NCBI RefSeq assembly: GCF_001618425.1
Contig: NZ_BDCU01000043.1
Span: 1-34,604 of the forward strand
Direction of reading: 5' to 3'
From: Nocardia fusca NBRC 14340
GTDB taxonomy: Bacteria; Actinomycetota; Actinomycetes; Mycobacteriales; Mycobacteriaceae
DNA: 34,604 bases
Under the pieces are notes generated by a model. That model worked only from the letters and a program-made list of their open reading frames with translations, had not been told where the DNA came from and searched no databases. Below are positions 6,727 through 15,643 of this stretch, piece after piece (within the stretch, counting starts at the first letter, position 1; each line of letters opens with the position of its first letter). A program made the translations under genes and the position numbers.

Positions 6727-9700
6727 TCAATCGGCCGCGATCCGATCGAGCGGCCCCGGTGGCCCCGTCACGATCCCACCGACCAGCTCCAGGATCCGCG
6801 CGGCGGCCACAGTCCTGCGCAACCGGCGCGCGGTCGCGAGGGCCGCGTTCAGCCGCGGCGCACCGATCCGGTCCCGCCACAGCGCGCAGTGCCGCTCCCA
6901 CCGGATGACCGAATAGTCCTGCCGGCCCGACACCACCTGCGCCAGCGCGATCAGCTCGACCGCGGCCTCGGTCCGCTCGTCCAGAGCCAGCAATCCCGAT
7001 CCCAGCGCACAGGCCACCGCCCCGATCTGCGGCAGGTCCGGGACGGTGTCGAGCCGGTCCAGTGCCATGCCGGCGAGTTCGGGTACCAGCGCCGCGACCG
7101 TCTCGGTCCGACCGGCGAGCACATGCGCGGCGACGGTCGTCGCGCACATCAGCAGCGCCCCGGGCCCCGGGGTGAATTCACCTTCCTGCCAGGCCAGCAG
7201 GTCGAGCGCCCGCCGGAAATGGGCCAGTCCGGCCTCGATATCGCCTTCGGCGAGTTCGACCTCGGCCAGGCCCGCCGCGATCGTGGAAAGCCGATGGTTA
7301 CGGCGGATGGTCGGGTCGTCGACCAGTTCCAGTCCCGCCCGGCCGAAATCGGACAGCCCCAGGGCGGCCGCGAGTTCCCGGCGCGCCCGCGCCGGATCTC
7401 CGATACCGGCCAGGCAGACCGCCAGGTACGACCGCACCTCGAGACTTTCGTCGTAGGCCCGGATCCGGAGCAGTAACTCGGCCGCTTCCTCGTAGTACCC
7501 GACCGATTCGCGGTAGTGCGCGGTCTGCCCGTTCAGCGCACCCAGATGCTGCACCACCATCGCCCGGTTCCACACCTGGGCCTCACCGGTGAGCGCCCGG
7601 GCGGCCTGCGCGTCGCGACGGGAGGCATGGATCCGGCCCATGTTCTCCCAGATGTTCGCCCGGGCCACCAGCGCGACGACCCTGATCCGTGCGTCGTCGG
7701 CACGCGCCCCGTCCGCGAGCAAGCGGGCCAGCCGCACCGCATCGGCGGGACAGGTCAGCAGCAGCCCGAGATAACGCAGGGTCCCGGTCATTCCGACGGC
7801 GTGCCGCAGCAGCGCGCGGACCCGGAACCGGACCACCGCCAACTCCCGGAGACTGCGTGACATGAAAGCCAGGTGCAGCGCGGTCATGGCATGGCCGAGC
7901 ATGTGCAGATCCGCGTGGGTACCCGATGCGTGGTCCGGTGGCGGAAGCGCGAGCAGCCGCGGAATCCATCCCAGCAGTTCCAGGTGGGCCCCGTGCGCGA
8001 CCCACCGCATGGCCAGCGCGGGGAAAACGGCGTAGACGGTGAATCGGTCCCGGCCCGCCTCGGCCCGCCGCAGCACCGCGACGAGGTTGTCCAGTTCCGC
8101 GACCATGAGCAGGGCCGGCCCGAGTTCGTCACCGGCGAGGTATCGCCGCGCGACCGCCACCGCGAATTCGCACGCCCAGCGCGCCATCCGCGACTCCACG
8201 AGTTCGACCTCGCCGCCGTTCTCGTGATCGGCCGCGACCAATTGCTGCTCACCGAATTCGCGGACCGTCTCCAGCATCCGGTAACGCACGCCCACCGCGT
8301 GCTCGGCAGCGGAGTCCGCGTCCTCGACAACGGTCAGCAGCGACTGCCCGACCAGTCCGTCGACGGCTGTCGCGATATCGCCGACCTCCGGACCACCGGC
8401 CACCACCTCCGCCGCGTCGAGCGTGAAACCCGCCGGGAAACGGCACATCCGGCGCAGCGCGATCTGCTGGGAGGGCTCGAGCAGGTTCCAGCTCCAAGCG
8501 ATCACCGCGTGCAACGTGCGGTGCCGTTCCGGTGAGGTGCGGTCGCCGGTGCGCAACAGCGCGAAACGCTGGTCGAGCCGCCGCTCGATATCCTCCACGC
8601 TCATGGTCCGCACCCGGGCCGCGGCGAGTTCGATGGCCAGCGGCAACCCGTCCAGCGTGCGACAGAGCCGGGCCACGATGGCCGGATCCAGCCGGACCGA
8701 CGGCCGTACCGCACGGGCCCGGGCCGCGAACAGGTCGGTCGCCGGCGACCCGGCCGGGTCGATCGCCAACGGCGCCAGCGGATATACCGTTTCGGCGGTG
8801 ATCGCCAACGGCGATCTGCTGGTGGTGAGCACGGTCAGCTGTGGGCAGCTGCCCACCAGATCGGCGACCACCATGGCCGCACCGTCGATCAGATGTTCAC
8901 AGTTGTCCAGTACCAGCAGCATCGGCCGCGCCGACAGCGCGTCGCGGAGCCGGCGTCTGCTGTCGGTGGGCGGACGCACCTGCGGCTTCGCGCGATCCCG
9001 GGCGGTCTCCCCGAGACCCACCGCCCCCGCTATCGCGGACTCGATATCCACCACCGCGTCCCGGCTCGTACCCTCCGGACGCACCGAGGCCAGTTCCACC
9101 AGTACCACCGGCCGATCGGCGGCCGACCGTGCGGCGAGTTCATTGGCCACCCGGGTCTTTCCGGCCCCGCCCGGCCCGAGCACGGTGGTCACCCGCGAAA
9201 CTCTCAGCAAGCGGGCCAGTTCCGCGAGATCGTCGGCACGGCCGAGTAGCGCGTTCGGCGCGGCCCGCACACCGACCGCCGCGATCGGTGGTGGTGGCGG
9301 CGGGACCGGCGCGGACCGCCCCGGTTCCACCCGGGATACGAACCCACCGCGCAGGATCGCGGTGTTGAGTTCGGTGATCGCGGCCCCGGGGTCGGTACCG
9401 AGTTCGGTGGCCAGGGTCGTCCGCAGCGCGGCGAAAACGTCCAGTGCCTCGTTGTCGCGGCCCGCGGCGGCGAGCAGACGCATCAGGGTCCGGGCGCGGG
9501 CCTCGTCCGCGGGCCGCTGCCGGGCTTGCGCGCGGGCGATCTCGACGGCGCCGTCGAGATCGCCGCAGGCCTCCCGGGCCGACCGCTCGATATCGTCGAG
9601 TTCCCCGGCGTATTCCGCGGCCAGGTCGGCGAGTTCGGTGGCCGGTTCGCTCGGCGGCAGCTCGGCACCCGGCTCCCCGCACCACAGGCCGCGCGCCTGT

Positions 9701-10134
9701 TCCACGATGGCCAGCGCCCCGGCCGGATCACCCGCGGCCAACGCGGCACCGGCCCGGCGCGCCGACTGCCGCACGGCCGTGAGATCCACCTGTTCCGGCC
9801 CGAGCGCGAGCCGGTATCCGGCCGGGCCCGCCTCCAGCACTCCCTCGGGTAACCCGGCACGCAGCCGCGAGATCTGGGTGTGCAGCGCGTTCATCGGCGA
9901 GCGCGGCGGCGCACCGCCCCAGACATCTTCGATGAGTACGGCGGCGCTGCGGCTGCGACCCGGCCGCAGCGCCAGCGCGACCAGCAGCAATCGGGCCCGG
10001 GTCCCCGGCAGTGCCACCAGTTCGGCGTCGCGGCGCACCGCGATACGCCCCAGCAGCGTCACCACGAGTGTTTCGTCCGCGAAGACCGGGCTCACGGGAT
10101 GACGGCCGTGCGAGCGGCCCGGGTCGAGTACCAT
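6727..10134 (-). CDS. AfsR-like regulator: winged helix, BTAD, NB-ARC ATPase, TPR-like tail
   Basis: A 1135-residue large SARP-type regulator. Residues ~22-112 form an OmpR-like winged helix (LLGRIAVRRD... ALHTQISRLRAGL... GYRLAL). Residues ~116-262 form the bacterial transcriptional activation domain. A proline run (PPPPPPP, ~278-284) leads to an NB-ARC ATPase with Walker A GPGGAGKT at 320-327 and Walker B LLVLDN at 406-411. LCRTLDGLPLAIELAAARVR is the typical downstream segment. The C-terminal half is alpha-helical and TPR-like. No LuxR domain follows. ATG 10134 is chosen because upstream codons run into the cysteine-enzyme gene. GTG 10095 is also possible, and neither has a clear ribosome-binding site. 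Such proteins activate secondary-metabolite genes, but no biosynthetic cluster is visible here; the only candidate target nearby is the convergent exporter. Confidence 0.85.
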   Translation of the reverse strand: MVLDPGRSHGRHPVSPVFADETLVVTLLGRIAVRRDAELVALPGTRARLLLVALALRPGRSRSAAVLIEDVWGGAPPRSPMNALHTQISRLRAGLPEGVLEAGPAGYRLALGPEQVDLTAVRQSARRAGAALAAGDPAGALAIVEQARGLWCGEPGAELPPSEPATELADLAAEYAGELDDIERSAREACGDLDGAVEIARAQARQRPADEARARTLMRLLAAAGRDNEALDVFAALRTTLATELGTDPGAAITELNTAILRGGFVSRVEPGRSAPVPPPPPPIAAVGVRAAPNALLGRADDLAELARLLRVSRVTTVLGPGGAGKTRVANELAARSAADRPVVLVELASVRPEGTSRDAVVDIESAIAGAVGLGETARDRAKPQVRPPTDSRRRLRDALSARPMLLVLDNCEHLIDGAAMVVADLVGSCPQLTVLTTSRSPLAITAETVYPLAPLAIDPAGSPATDLFAARARAVRPSVRLDPAIVARLCRTLDGLPLAIELAAARVRTMSVEDIERRLDQRFALLRTGDRTSPERHRTLHAVIAWSWNLLEPSQQIALRRMCRFPAGFTLDAAEVVAGGPEVGDIATAVDGLVGQSLLTVVEDADSAAEHAVGVRYRMLETVREFGEQQLVAADHENGGEVELVESRMARWACEFAVAVARRYLAGDELGPALLMVAELDNLVAVLRRAEAGRDRFTVYAVFPALAMRWVAHGAHLELLGWIPRLLALPPPDHASGTHADLHMLGHAMTALHLAFMSRSLRELAVVRFRVRALLRHAVGMTGTLRYLGLLLTCPADAVRLARLLADGARADDARIRVVALVARANIWENMGRIHASRRDAQAARALTGEAQVWNRAMVVQHLGALNGQTAHYRESVGYYEEAAELLLRIRAYDESLEVRSYLAVCLAGIGDPARARRELAAALGLSDFGRAGLELVDDPTIRRNHRLSTIAAGLAEVELAEGDIEAGLAHFRRALDLLAWQEGEFTPGPGALLMCATTVAAHVLAGRTETVAALVPELAGMALDRLDTVPDLPQIGAVACALGSGLLALDERTEAAVELIALAQVVSGRQDYSVIRWERHCALWRDRIGAPRLNAALATARRLRRTVAAARILELVGGIVTGPPGPLDRIAAD

Positions 10135-10196
10135 ACCGGCGTCATCGTATGCGCCGCGCCGCCCCGTCAGCGCGTCGTCACCACCGGGTCGTGTGG

Positions 10197-11282
10197 TCAG
10201 CCCCGCCACCGGCCGGTGGCCAGGAACTCGTCCAGCACCGCCGTGGGCTCGGACAGGTCCCAGCCCTGGCCCGCGACCCATTCATCGCTGTAATAGGTGC
10301 CCGCGTAGCGTTCGCCGCCGTCGCACAGCAGGGTGACCACGCTGCCGCTGCGCCCCGTGGCCAGCATCTGCGCGATCAACGCGCACGCACCCCAGAAGTT
10401 GGTTCCGGTGGAACCGCCCACCTTCCGGCCGAGCCCCCGGCCCGCGAACCGGGCCGCGGCGATCGAGGCGGCGTCGGGGACGTGGATCATCCGGTCCACC
10501 ACCTCCGGCACGAACGACGGTTCCATCCGGGGGCGCCCGATCCCCTCGATCCGCGACGGCATCCCGGTCGTATAGTCGCGCAGCCCGGTTTCGTAGGCGC
10601 CGTAGAACGCGGAGTTGTCCGGATCCACCACGGCCAGCCGGGTCGGATACCGGCGGTAGCGCAGATACCGGCCGATGGTCGCGCTGGTACCGCCGGTGCC
10701 GGCGCCGACCACGATCCACTCCGGCACCGGGTGGGATTCCAGGGTCAGCTGGTCGAAGATGGACTCGGCGATATTGTTGTTCCCGCGCCAGTCCGTCGCG
10801 CGTTCGGCGTTGGTGAACTGGTCCAGGTAGTGGCCGCCGCATTCGGCGGCCAACCGGGCCGCCTCGGTGTACATATCGGGTGGGCGCCGGACATAGTGGC
10901 ACCGCCCGCCCTGGGCTTCGATGAGCGCGATCTTCTGCGGTGAGGTGTTGGCCGGAACCACCGCCACGAAGTCGAGGCCGAGCAGTTGGGCGAAATACGC
11001 CTCGCTCACCGCGGTCGACCCGGAGGAGGCCTCGACGATCGTGGTTCCCTCGGTGATCCAGCCGTTGCACAGGGCGTAGAGGAACAGGGACCGGGCCAGC
11101 CGGTGCTTCAGGCTGCCGGTGATATGGGTGGATTCATCCTTCAGGTAGAGCTGCACATTCCAGCCGGCCGGCAGCGGATACCGCAGCAGATGGGTGTCGG
11201 CGCTGCGCTGGGCGTCGGCATCGATGAGGCGGACCGCCTCATCGGCCCAGTCGCGCGGGTTGCCGCGCGCGCAGGACTTCAC
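10197..11282 (-). CDS. cds1: PLP-dependent cysteine synthase-family enzyme, Cds1-like (L-cysteine desulfhydrase)
   Basis: A 361-residue fold-type II PLP enzyme. The PLP lysine is K59 in THITGSLKHRLARS, the substrate loop is EASSGST (84-90) and the phosphate-binding loop is GAGTGGTSATIGRY (193-206). The N-terminal WADEAVRLIDADAQRSADTH and the DQFTNAERATDWRGNNN segment match what I recall of M. tuberculosis Cds1 (Rv3684), which releases H2S and pyruvate from cysteine, rather than a housekeeping CysK. A cysteine-synthase-like activity cannot be excluded. The GTG start at 11282 overlaps the TGA of the DUF4229 gene (GTGA), so translation is probably coupled. The large regulator starts 63 bases downstream on the same strand. 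Confidence 0.82.
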   Translation of the reverse strand: MKSCARGNPRDWADEAVRLIDADAQRSADTHLLRYPLPAGWNVQLYLKDESTHITGSLKHRLARSLFLYALCNGWITEGTTIVEASSGSTAVSEAYFAQLLGLDFVAVVPANTSPQKIALIEAQGGRCHYVRRPPDMYTEAARLAAECGGHYLDQFTNAERATDWRGNNNIAESIFDQLTLESHPVPEWIVVGAGTGGTSATIGRYLRYRRYPTRLAVVDPDNSAFYGAYETGLRDYTTGMPSRIEGIGRPRMEPSFVPEVVDRMIHVPDAASIAAARFAGRGLGRKVGGSTGTNFWGACALIAQMLATGRSGSVVTLLCDGGERYAGTYYSDEWVAGQGWDLSEPTAVLDEFLATGRWRG

Positions 11283-11722
11283 GCCGGGCCGCCGGAACTA
11301 CCCTTTTCCCCCCGCTCCGGATCTGTTTCCGGCGTGCGCTCGGCCGTGGTACCGGGCCCCTGCGCGGCGGGCTTCTCCGGTTCCGCGGCCTCGGGCTCCC
11401 CGCGCAGCCGGGCCCGCAGCTGCGCCTTGTCCCGGCGGCGGCGTTCGTCCACCGCCGCGATATCGGAGTTCACCTTCGCGCGCAGCCCCTTGAACAGGGT
11501 GAGCGAGAGCGGCAGCGCGATGACGATCGCGAAGAGGATCGCCACGACCAGCGGAATCTGCACCCCCACCACCGCGGTCACGGCCATGATGACGGCGGTG
11601 AGGATCGCGACCAGCACCAGCCGGGCCAGGGTGTAGAGCGCCAGATTGCGTGCCAGCCGACGGCCCGGCGACGTACCGGGCCGGGGGGTGTTCGGTTCCT
11701 CGGATAGGTTCGCGTCACTCAC
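11279..11722 (-). CDS. DUF4229 membrane protein
   Basis: A 147-residue protein with a disordered N-terminus, then two adjacent membrane helices at about 29-51 and 54-76 (LYTLARLVLVAILTAVIMAV... PLVVAILFAIVIALPLSLTLF). A basic coiled segment follows (VDERRRRDKAQLRARLR), then an acidic Pro/Glu-rich tail of about 40 residues. This is the DUF4229 arrangement, whose role is unknown. It is the first gene of a pair with the Cds1-like enzyme (4-nt overlap), which may place the desulfhydrase under the same signal. It is divergent from the BldC-like regulator across a 158-bp region. Confidence 0.8.
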   Translation of the reverse strand: MSDANLSEEPNTPRPGTSPGRRLARNLALYTLARLVLVAILTAVIMAVTAVVGVQIPLVVAILFAIVIALPLSLTLFKGLRAKVNSDIAAVDERRRRDKAQLRARLRGEPEAAEPEKPAAQGPGTTAERTPETDPERGEKGSSGGPA

Positions 11723-11880
11723 CTGACCAGCGTAAGCGACGCACCGAACCCCTCGTACCGCGTATCCGTTTTGTCCATTACCTCCGCTTTACCAACAGTA
11801 GGTGGTTCGAACACCCGGGGGTCGCGGTGCCACTATGTCGGAACCCGATGAGAAAACGTGACGAAACAGAAAGGTTTGCC

Positions 11881-12093
11881 ATGACCGCGATCGCCATGGG
11901 GGCGCAGGAGAACCTGTTGACCCCGGGCCAGGTTGCCGCCCTGTTCCACGTAGACCCCAAGACCGTCACCCGCTGGGCGCATGCGGGGCGGCTCGGCTCG
12001 CTGCGCACCCCGGGTGGCCATCGCCGGTTCCGTGAATCGGAGGTTATGCGGTTGCTCGAATCGCTCACCACCGAGGCGACCGTACGCGGCTGA
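11881..12093 (+). CDS. bldC: BldC-like MerR-type DNA-binding protein
   Basis: A 70-residue single-domain regulator. TPGQVAALFHVDPKTVTRWAHAGRLGSLRTPGGHRRFRESEV is the classic MerR/BldC winged helix, and there is no effector or dimerisation helix. In Streptomyces, BldC controls the timing of development by binding cooperatively to AT-rich direct repeats, and close homologues occur across actinobacteria. ATG 11881 is preceded by AGAAAGG with a 7-base spacer. The upstream region (11723-11880) is visibly richer in A and T than its surroundings, suiting a promoter. No operon partner is evident on the plus strand. Confidence in the family is high; targets here are unknown. Confidence 0.9.
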   Translation: MTAIAMGAQENLLTPGQVAALFHVDPKTVTRWAHAGRLGSLRTPGGHRRFRESEVMRLLESLTTEATVRG

Positions 12094-12316
12094 GACCGCG
12101 TCCACACGGACGGCACCACTACGCGGACAGCTCGGCCGCTCCCTTCGCGCGGCTGAGCTGGACCCGGTCGAGCGGACCGCCCGACGGGCACAGTGAGGCG
12201 AGGCCCGTCCGCAGTCCGCGCGGCACCGGCGCAGGCGTGGGTACGCCTGCCCCGCGGGTGCACTTACCCGGTGGCGGCTCGTGGAGTTAACCTCGTGGGA
12301 GGAGGTGAGCCACGTG

Positions 12317-12514
12317 ATGTACCTGTTGGCACTCATCGCGATCGTTGCGATCGTGGTGCTGTGCTGGAAGGCATTCGGCCCCGGACACAGCACGCCCACT
12401 CCGGGACCGACCCGAAAGCGTGTTCTCGGCCCGGATGACGATCCCGAATTCCTCTGGCGTATCTCGCGTCAGCAGAAACATCGGGACGGCGATCCGGGGC
12501 CCGCCGAACACTGA
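12317..12514 (+). CDS. Small single-pass membrane protein
   Basis: A 65-residue protein. Residues 2-17 are a strongly hydrophobic helix (YLLALIAIVAIVVLCW), followed by a hydrophilic tail with TPGPTRKRVLGPDDDPEFLW and a polar C-terminus. The ribosome-binding sequence GGAGGAGGTGA ends 8 bases before ATG 12317. The adjoining GTG 12314 is an alternative start that adds one residue. The tail would most likely lie in the cytoplasm. I do not recognise the family. The 220-base gap before it, after the BldC-like gene, holds no other gene I can support. Confidence 0.7.
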   Translation: MYLLALIAIVAIVVLCWKAFGPGHSTPTPGPTRKRVLGPDDDPEFLWRISRQQKHRDGDPGPAEH

Positions 12515-12572
12515 CCCCCGCGCCCCGACAACGTCCGGCCGTGGGCATTTTCCCGCGGCCCGGAAGGCAGGC

Positions 12573-12797
12573 TCAATCGCTGGTGCTGTCCAGTTGGGGC
12601 AGCCCTTCGACCGCCCTCAATTTATCCGCGACCACGGCCAAACGGTCGAGCGCCTCGGCCGGCAATCCGACTGCGGTGCGCACCAATCTGACCAGGGAGT
12701 CCGGCTCCAGACCGCAGATAAGCGTGTTGTTCGCGGCCACGGATGCGCAACAATCGGCATCACCGCTGTTATCCGAACTGAAATTCTCCGAATCCAC
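12573..12797 (-). CDS. Small three-cysteine protein of unknown function
   Basis: A 74-residue predicted protein. GTG 12797 is chosen because GAGGAGAG lies 5 bases upstream; a longer frame to 12848 has no ribosome-binding site. The N-terminal third is acidic and serine/asparagine-rich (MDSENFSSDNSGDAD), then comes a cysteine segment (DCCASVAANNTLICGL). The rest is one or two amphipathic helices (SLVRLVRTAVGLPAEALDRLAVVADKL). No membrane helix is present. The codons are less GC-rich than those of neighbours. Family unknown. The cysteines could bind metal, form disulfides or belong to a modified peptide; nothing nearby decides this. The 12849-12964 stretch upstream of it is relatively AT-rich and non-coding. 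Confidence 0.55.
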   Translation of the reverse strand: MDSENFSSDNSGDADCCASVAANNTLICGLEPDSLVRLVRTAVGLPAEALDRLAVVADKLRAVEGLPQLDSTSD

Positions 12798-12964
12798 TGC
12801 CGCTCTCCTCATTGCTCGCCGCGCTATGGAGGGGAAATGACCGGTCACGCCCGATAAATCGCAGGCCGGGCCCTGTACAGTTCAGCAAATAACCCGCCCG
12901 AACAATAGCAACCGAGCATTGCGGCGGAGTAACGATCATTACGGCCGGAGAAATAGCCGTCCGA

Positions 12965-13933
12965 TCAGGTCAGGCCGGAGTAGCTGTGCAGGCCGGAAAC
13001 GACCAGATTGATGATGAAGAGGTTGAACAGCATCGCCACGAAACCCGCCACATTGATCCACGCGGCTTTCGTGTCCCGCCAGCCCGAGGTGGCCCGCGCG
13101 TGCAGGTACGCGGCGTAGAGGACCCAGGCGATGAACGAGCAGGTCTCCTTCGGATCCCAGCCCCAGAACCGCCCCCAGGCGGCCTCGGCCCAGATCGCCC
13201 CGAGAATGACCCCGGCACCGAAGAGCGGGAACCCGATGATGGTGGTGCGGTAGGCCAGCCGGTCGAGCGTGCGGGCATCGGGCAGGCGACGTGCGATCGT
13301 GCCCAGGATGTTCGCGGATTCGGCGCCCTCGGGCTGACGTAGCCGGTACAGGAACAGCAGACTCGCCACGCCCGACACCAGGAACACCCCGCTGCCCAGG
13401 CTCACGATCGTGACGTGCAGTGGCAGCCAGAACGAGCGCAGTGCGGGAACGACCGGCGCCGCGTCGGTATACAGCACCGTGCCCGCGAGGAACATCAGGA
13501 TCAGCATCGGCACGAGCAGGAACACCCACATCGCCCGGAAACGGGCGTCCCGCATGAGCACCAGGCCGACCACCGCGGCGGCCGCGGTCGCCATGGATAC
13601 GAACTCGTACATATTGCCGAGGGGGAATCGCCCGGTGGCGAAACCGCGCAGCACTATCGAGCCCACGTGCAGGGCCACCGCCACGAACAGCACCGAGAAG
13701 GCCATGTTGCCGAGTCGCTCCGACAGCGGCCGGGCCGGCGTCTCGGCGATCCGGCCCGGGGTCGCGCTGCCCGCGGCGACCCCGCCGGCGGGAACCATCT
13801 CCCGCTCGCTCACCTGCCGGACCCGCGCCGAGGCGTACTGCACGATCAATAGCAGCAGTACCAGCGCGTACACGACGATCGACGTCTTGTAGGCGAGGTC
13901 GCTGTAGCCGGCGAGCGTATCGTCGATCGGCAT
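12965..13933 (-). CDS. ccsB: Cytochrome c biogenesis protein CcsB (CcsA/ResC-type heme handler)
   Basis: A 322-residue polytopic membrane protein of the system II cytochrome c synthase. It carries the tryptophan-rich heme motif WGRFWGWDPKETCSF (about 253-266) and conserved histidines in transmembrane helices, for example H89 and H173. With ResB it moves heme across the membrane and attaches it to the CXXCH of apocytochromes. ATG 13933 is chosen because GGGAGATGTAACG precedes it and the family N-terminus follows. The open frame extends further upstream, to 14002. The gene lies 90 bases after resB, the only real gap in this run, and closes the hemL-to-ccsB gene group. Confidence 0.93.
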   Translation of the reverse strand: MPIDDTLAGYSDLAYKTSIVVYALVLLLLIVQYASARVRQVSEREMVPAGGVAAGSATPGRIAETPARPLSERLGNMAFSVLFVAVALHVGSIVLRGFATGRFPLGNMYEFVSMATAAAAVVGLVLMRDARFRAMWVFLLVPMLILMFLAGTVLYTDAAPVVPALRSFWLPLHVTIVSLGSGVFLVSGVASLLFLYRLRQPEGAESANILGTIARRLPDARTLDRLAYRTTIIGFPLFGAGVILGAIWAEAAWGRFWGWDPKETCSFIAWVLYAAYLHARATSGWRDTKAAWINVAGFVAMLFNLFIINLVVSGLHSYSGLT

Positions 13934-14023
13934 CGTTACATCTCCCGTGTTCGTACCGCGGTGCTCGGTGGACAGCGCTGCTGCCCATGCGTGGTCGCCC
14001 ACGCGGGTGCTCAGGGGCGGCGA

Positions 14024-15643
14024 TCAGTCGCCGGACGCGTCCAGTAGCCGGTGCCGCAGGCGATCGAACTCCCCGCCCCAGCCGGCCTGATCGGTACGGG
14101 CCAATCCGCCCATCTCTACTACGACGCGTCGTTGCTCCACGGTACCCTCCGGGGTCACCCGCAACCAGACCCGCCTCCGCGAAACCAGCAGCGAGACCAG
14201 CAACCCGCCCATCATCACCAGTGCGCTGACCAGCACCCACTGCTGCGCAGGATCATGGGAGACCTGGAGATTCACGAACTCCTCGGCCCCGTCGAAACGC
14301 ACCTCGGTGCCGCCCGGCAGCTTCGTGGTCTCGCCAGGCCGCAGATTCACCCGGGCCTCCTTGGTGAGCCGGCCCTGCGCGACCATCTCCTGATCGAGCG
14401 CGAAGATCGACTGTGGGCGGCCGGTGTCCAGCCCGGTATCGCCGCGATAGATATCGACCGCCACCGCCGGATCGGTCATCTCCGGGTACACCGAGGTGAG
14501 CAGCGACCCGTGGAAACCGGCGGTCGGCGCGAACAGTCCCTCGATCGCGATCTGGTTCTGCCGGCGCTCGGCTTCGGTGGCGAACATCCCGCCCGGCGGG
14601 TCGATCCGCAGCACCCCGCTGGAGAGGAAGGTCTGCATATCGTCGGGCTGCCACTGCACGGTCTCGGTGCGCTTCTCCCCGTTCGGGAAGGTCACGGTGA
14701 ACGTCGGCGCGTAACCGTGCCCCTGCAGATAGACCCGGTCCCCGCCGACGCGCAGCGGATGGTTCACCCGGATGGTCGTATCCCGCCAGGTACCGGCGGC
14801 CAGGTCCGCACCCTCCTGATACGAGATATCGGAGGTGAACATCTCGGCCTGACCGTTGTCGAGATAGTCGGCCCGGAAGTTCTTCACCTTCACGCACATC
14901 GGGGTCATCCCGGTACCGTCGTTCACGTTCCCGGCCCGGAACGAGTCGAAAACCGCCGGCGAGGTGGTGCAGAAACCGGGCCCGTTGTTCGCGACGACGA
15001 TCACATTGCCCTCGTAACCGAACAACTTCCCGACCGCGATGGCCACCAGCAGACCCACCAGGGCCAGGTGGAACACGAGATTGCCCAGTTCGCGGGTGTA
15101 GCCCTTCTCCGCCGACAGCGTGACCTCGCCGTCGCGCTCCCCCGGCCGGGTCTCGATACGCCAGCCGCGCAGCCGCGTCCGGGCCCGCTCGGCGATCTCG
15201 TCCGCGCTGCCGTCGAGCACCACTCGATGGTGGTGCGGCAGCCGGGCCAGATTGCGCGGCACCCGCACCGGCGGGGTCCGCAGCGCGCGGTAGTGGTCCA
15301 CCGTGCGCGGCAGGATGCAGCCCACGAGGGAGATGAACAGGAGCACATAGACCGCGGTGAACCAGAAGCTGGAGAACACGTCGAAAAGCTCGAACCGGTC
15401 CATCCACTCACCGAGCACCGGCCGGTCGGCTATATAGGTCGCGACCTTCTGTTCGTTCAGGCTGCGTTGCGGCAGCAGGGCGCCCGGAATCGCGGCCAGG
15501 GCCAGCAGGAACAGCAGCACCAGCGCCGTCCGCATACTGGTGAGCCCGCGCCAGGCGTTGCGCACCAGCGCGCGGGCGCGGCCCAGCGGGGACTGCCGGG
15601 GCGGTTGGACCGGGGGCGCCTCGGGGAGCATCGTCACGGTCAT
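14024..15643 (-). CDS. resB: Cytochrome c biogenesis protein ResB
   Basis: A 539-residue membrane protein with four transmembrane helices (about 38-58, 92-114, 184-204 and 465-487) and a large extracytoplasmic domain of about 260 residues between the third and fourth. The opening WRGLTSMRTALVLLFLLALAAIPGALLPQ and the later LGNLVFHLALVGLLVAIAVG are typical of ResB/Ccs1. It forms the cytochrome c synthase with CcsB. ATG 15643 overlaps the ccdA stop (ATGA). The length is close to that of mycobacterial homologues. In actinobacteria this system is needed for the QcrC cytochrome of the bc1-aa3 supercomplex. Confidence 0.93.
   Translation of the reverse strand: MTVTMLPEAPPVQPPRQSPLGRARALVRNAWRGLTSMRTALVLLFLLALAAIPGALLPQRSLNEQKVATYIADRPVLGEWMDRFELFDVFSSFWFTAVYVLLFISLVGCILPRTVDHYRALRTPPVRVPRNLARLPHHHRVVLDGSADEIAERARTRLRGWRIETRPGERDGEVTLSAEKGYTRELGNLVFHLALVGLLVAIAVGKLFGYEGNVIVVANNGPGFCTTSPAVFDSFRAGNVNDGTGMTPMCVKVKNFRADYLDNGQAEMFTSDISYQEGADLAAGTWRDTTIRVNHPLRVGGDRVYLQGHGYAPTFTVTFPNGEKRTETVQWQPDDMQTFLSSGVLRIDPPGGMFATEAERRQNQIAIEGLFAPTAGFHGSLLTSVYPEMTDPAVAVDIYRGDTGLDTGRPQSIFALDQEMVAQGRLTKEARVNLRPGETTKLPGGTEVRFDGAEEFVNLQVSHDPAQQWVLVSALVMMGGLLVSLLVSRRRVWLRVTPEGTVEQRRVVVEMGGLARTDQAGWGGEFDRLRHRLLDASGD

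Noticed and set aside
8423..10102. 559-codon plus-strand open frame opposite the AfsR-like regulator
   Set aside because: Ser/Arg/Ala-rich shadow; the minus strand encodes clear domains with Walker motifs.
11801..11815. GGTGGTTCGAACACC resembling a tRNA T-arm
   Set aside because: No acceptor, D-arm or anticodon arm can be folded around it; only the central 8 bases are palindromic.
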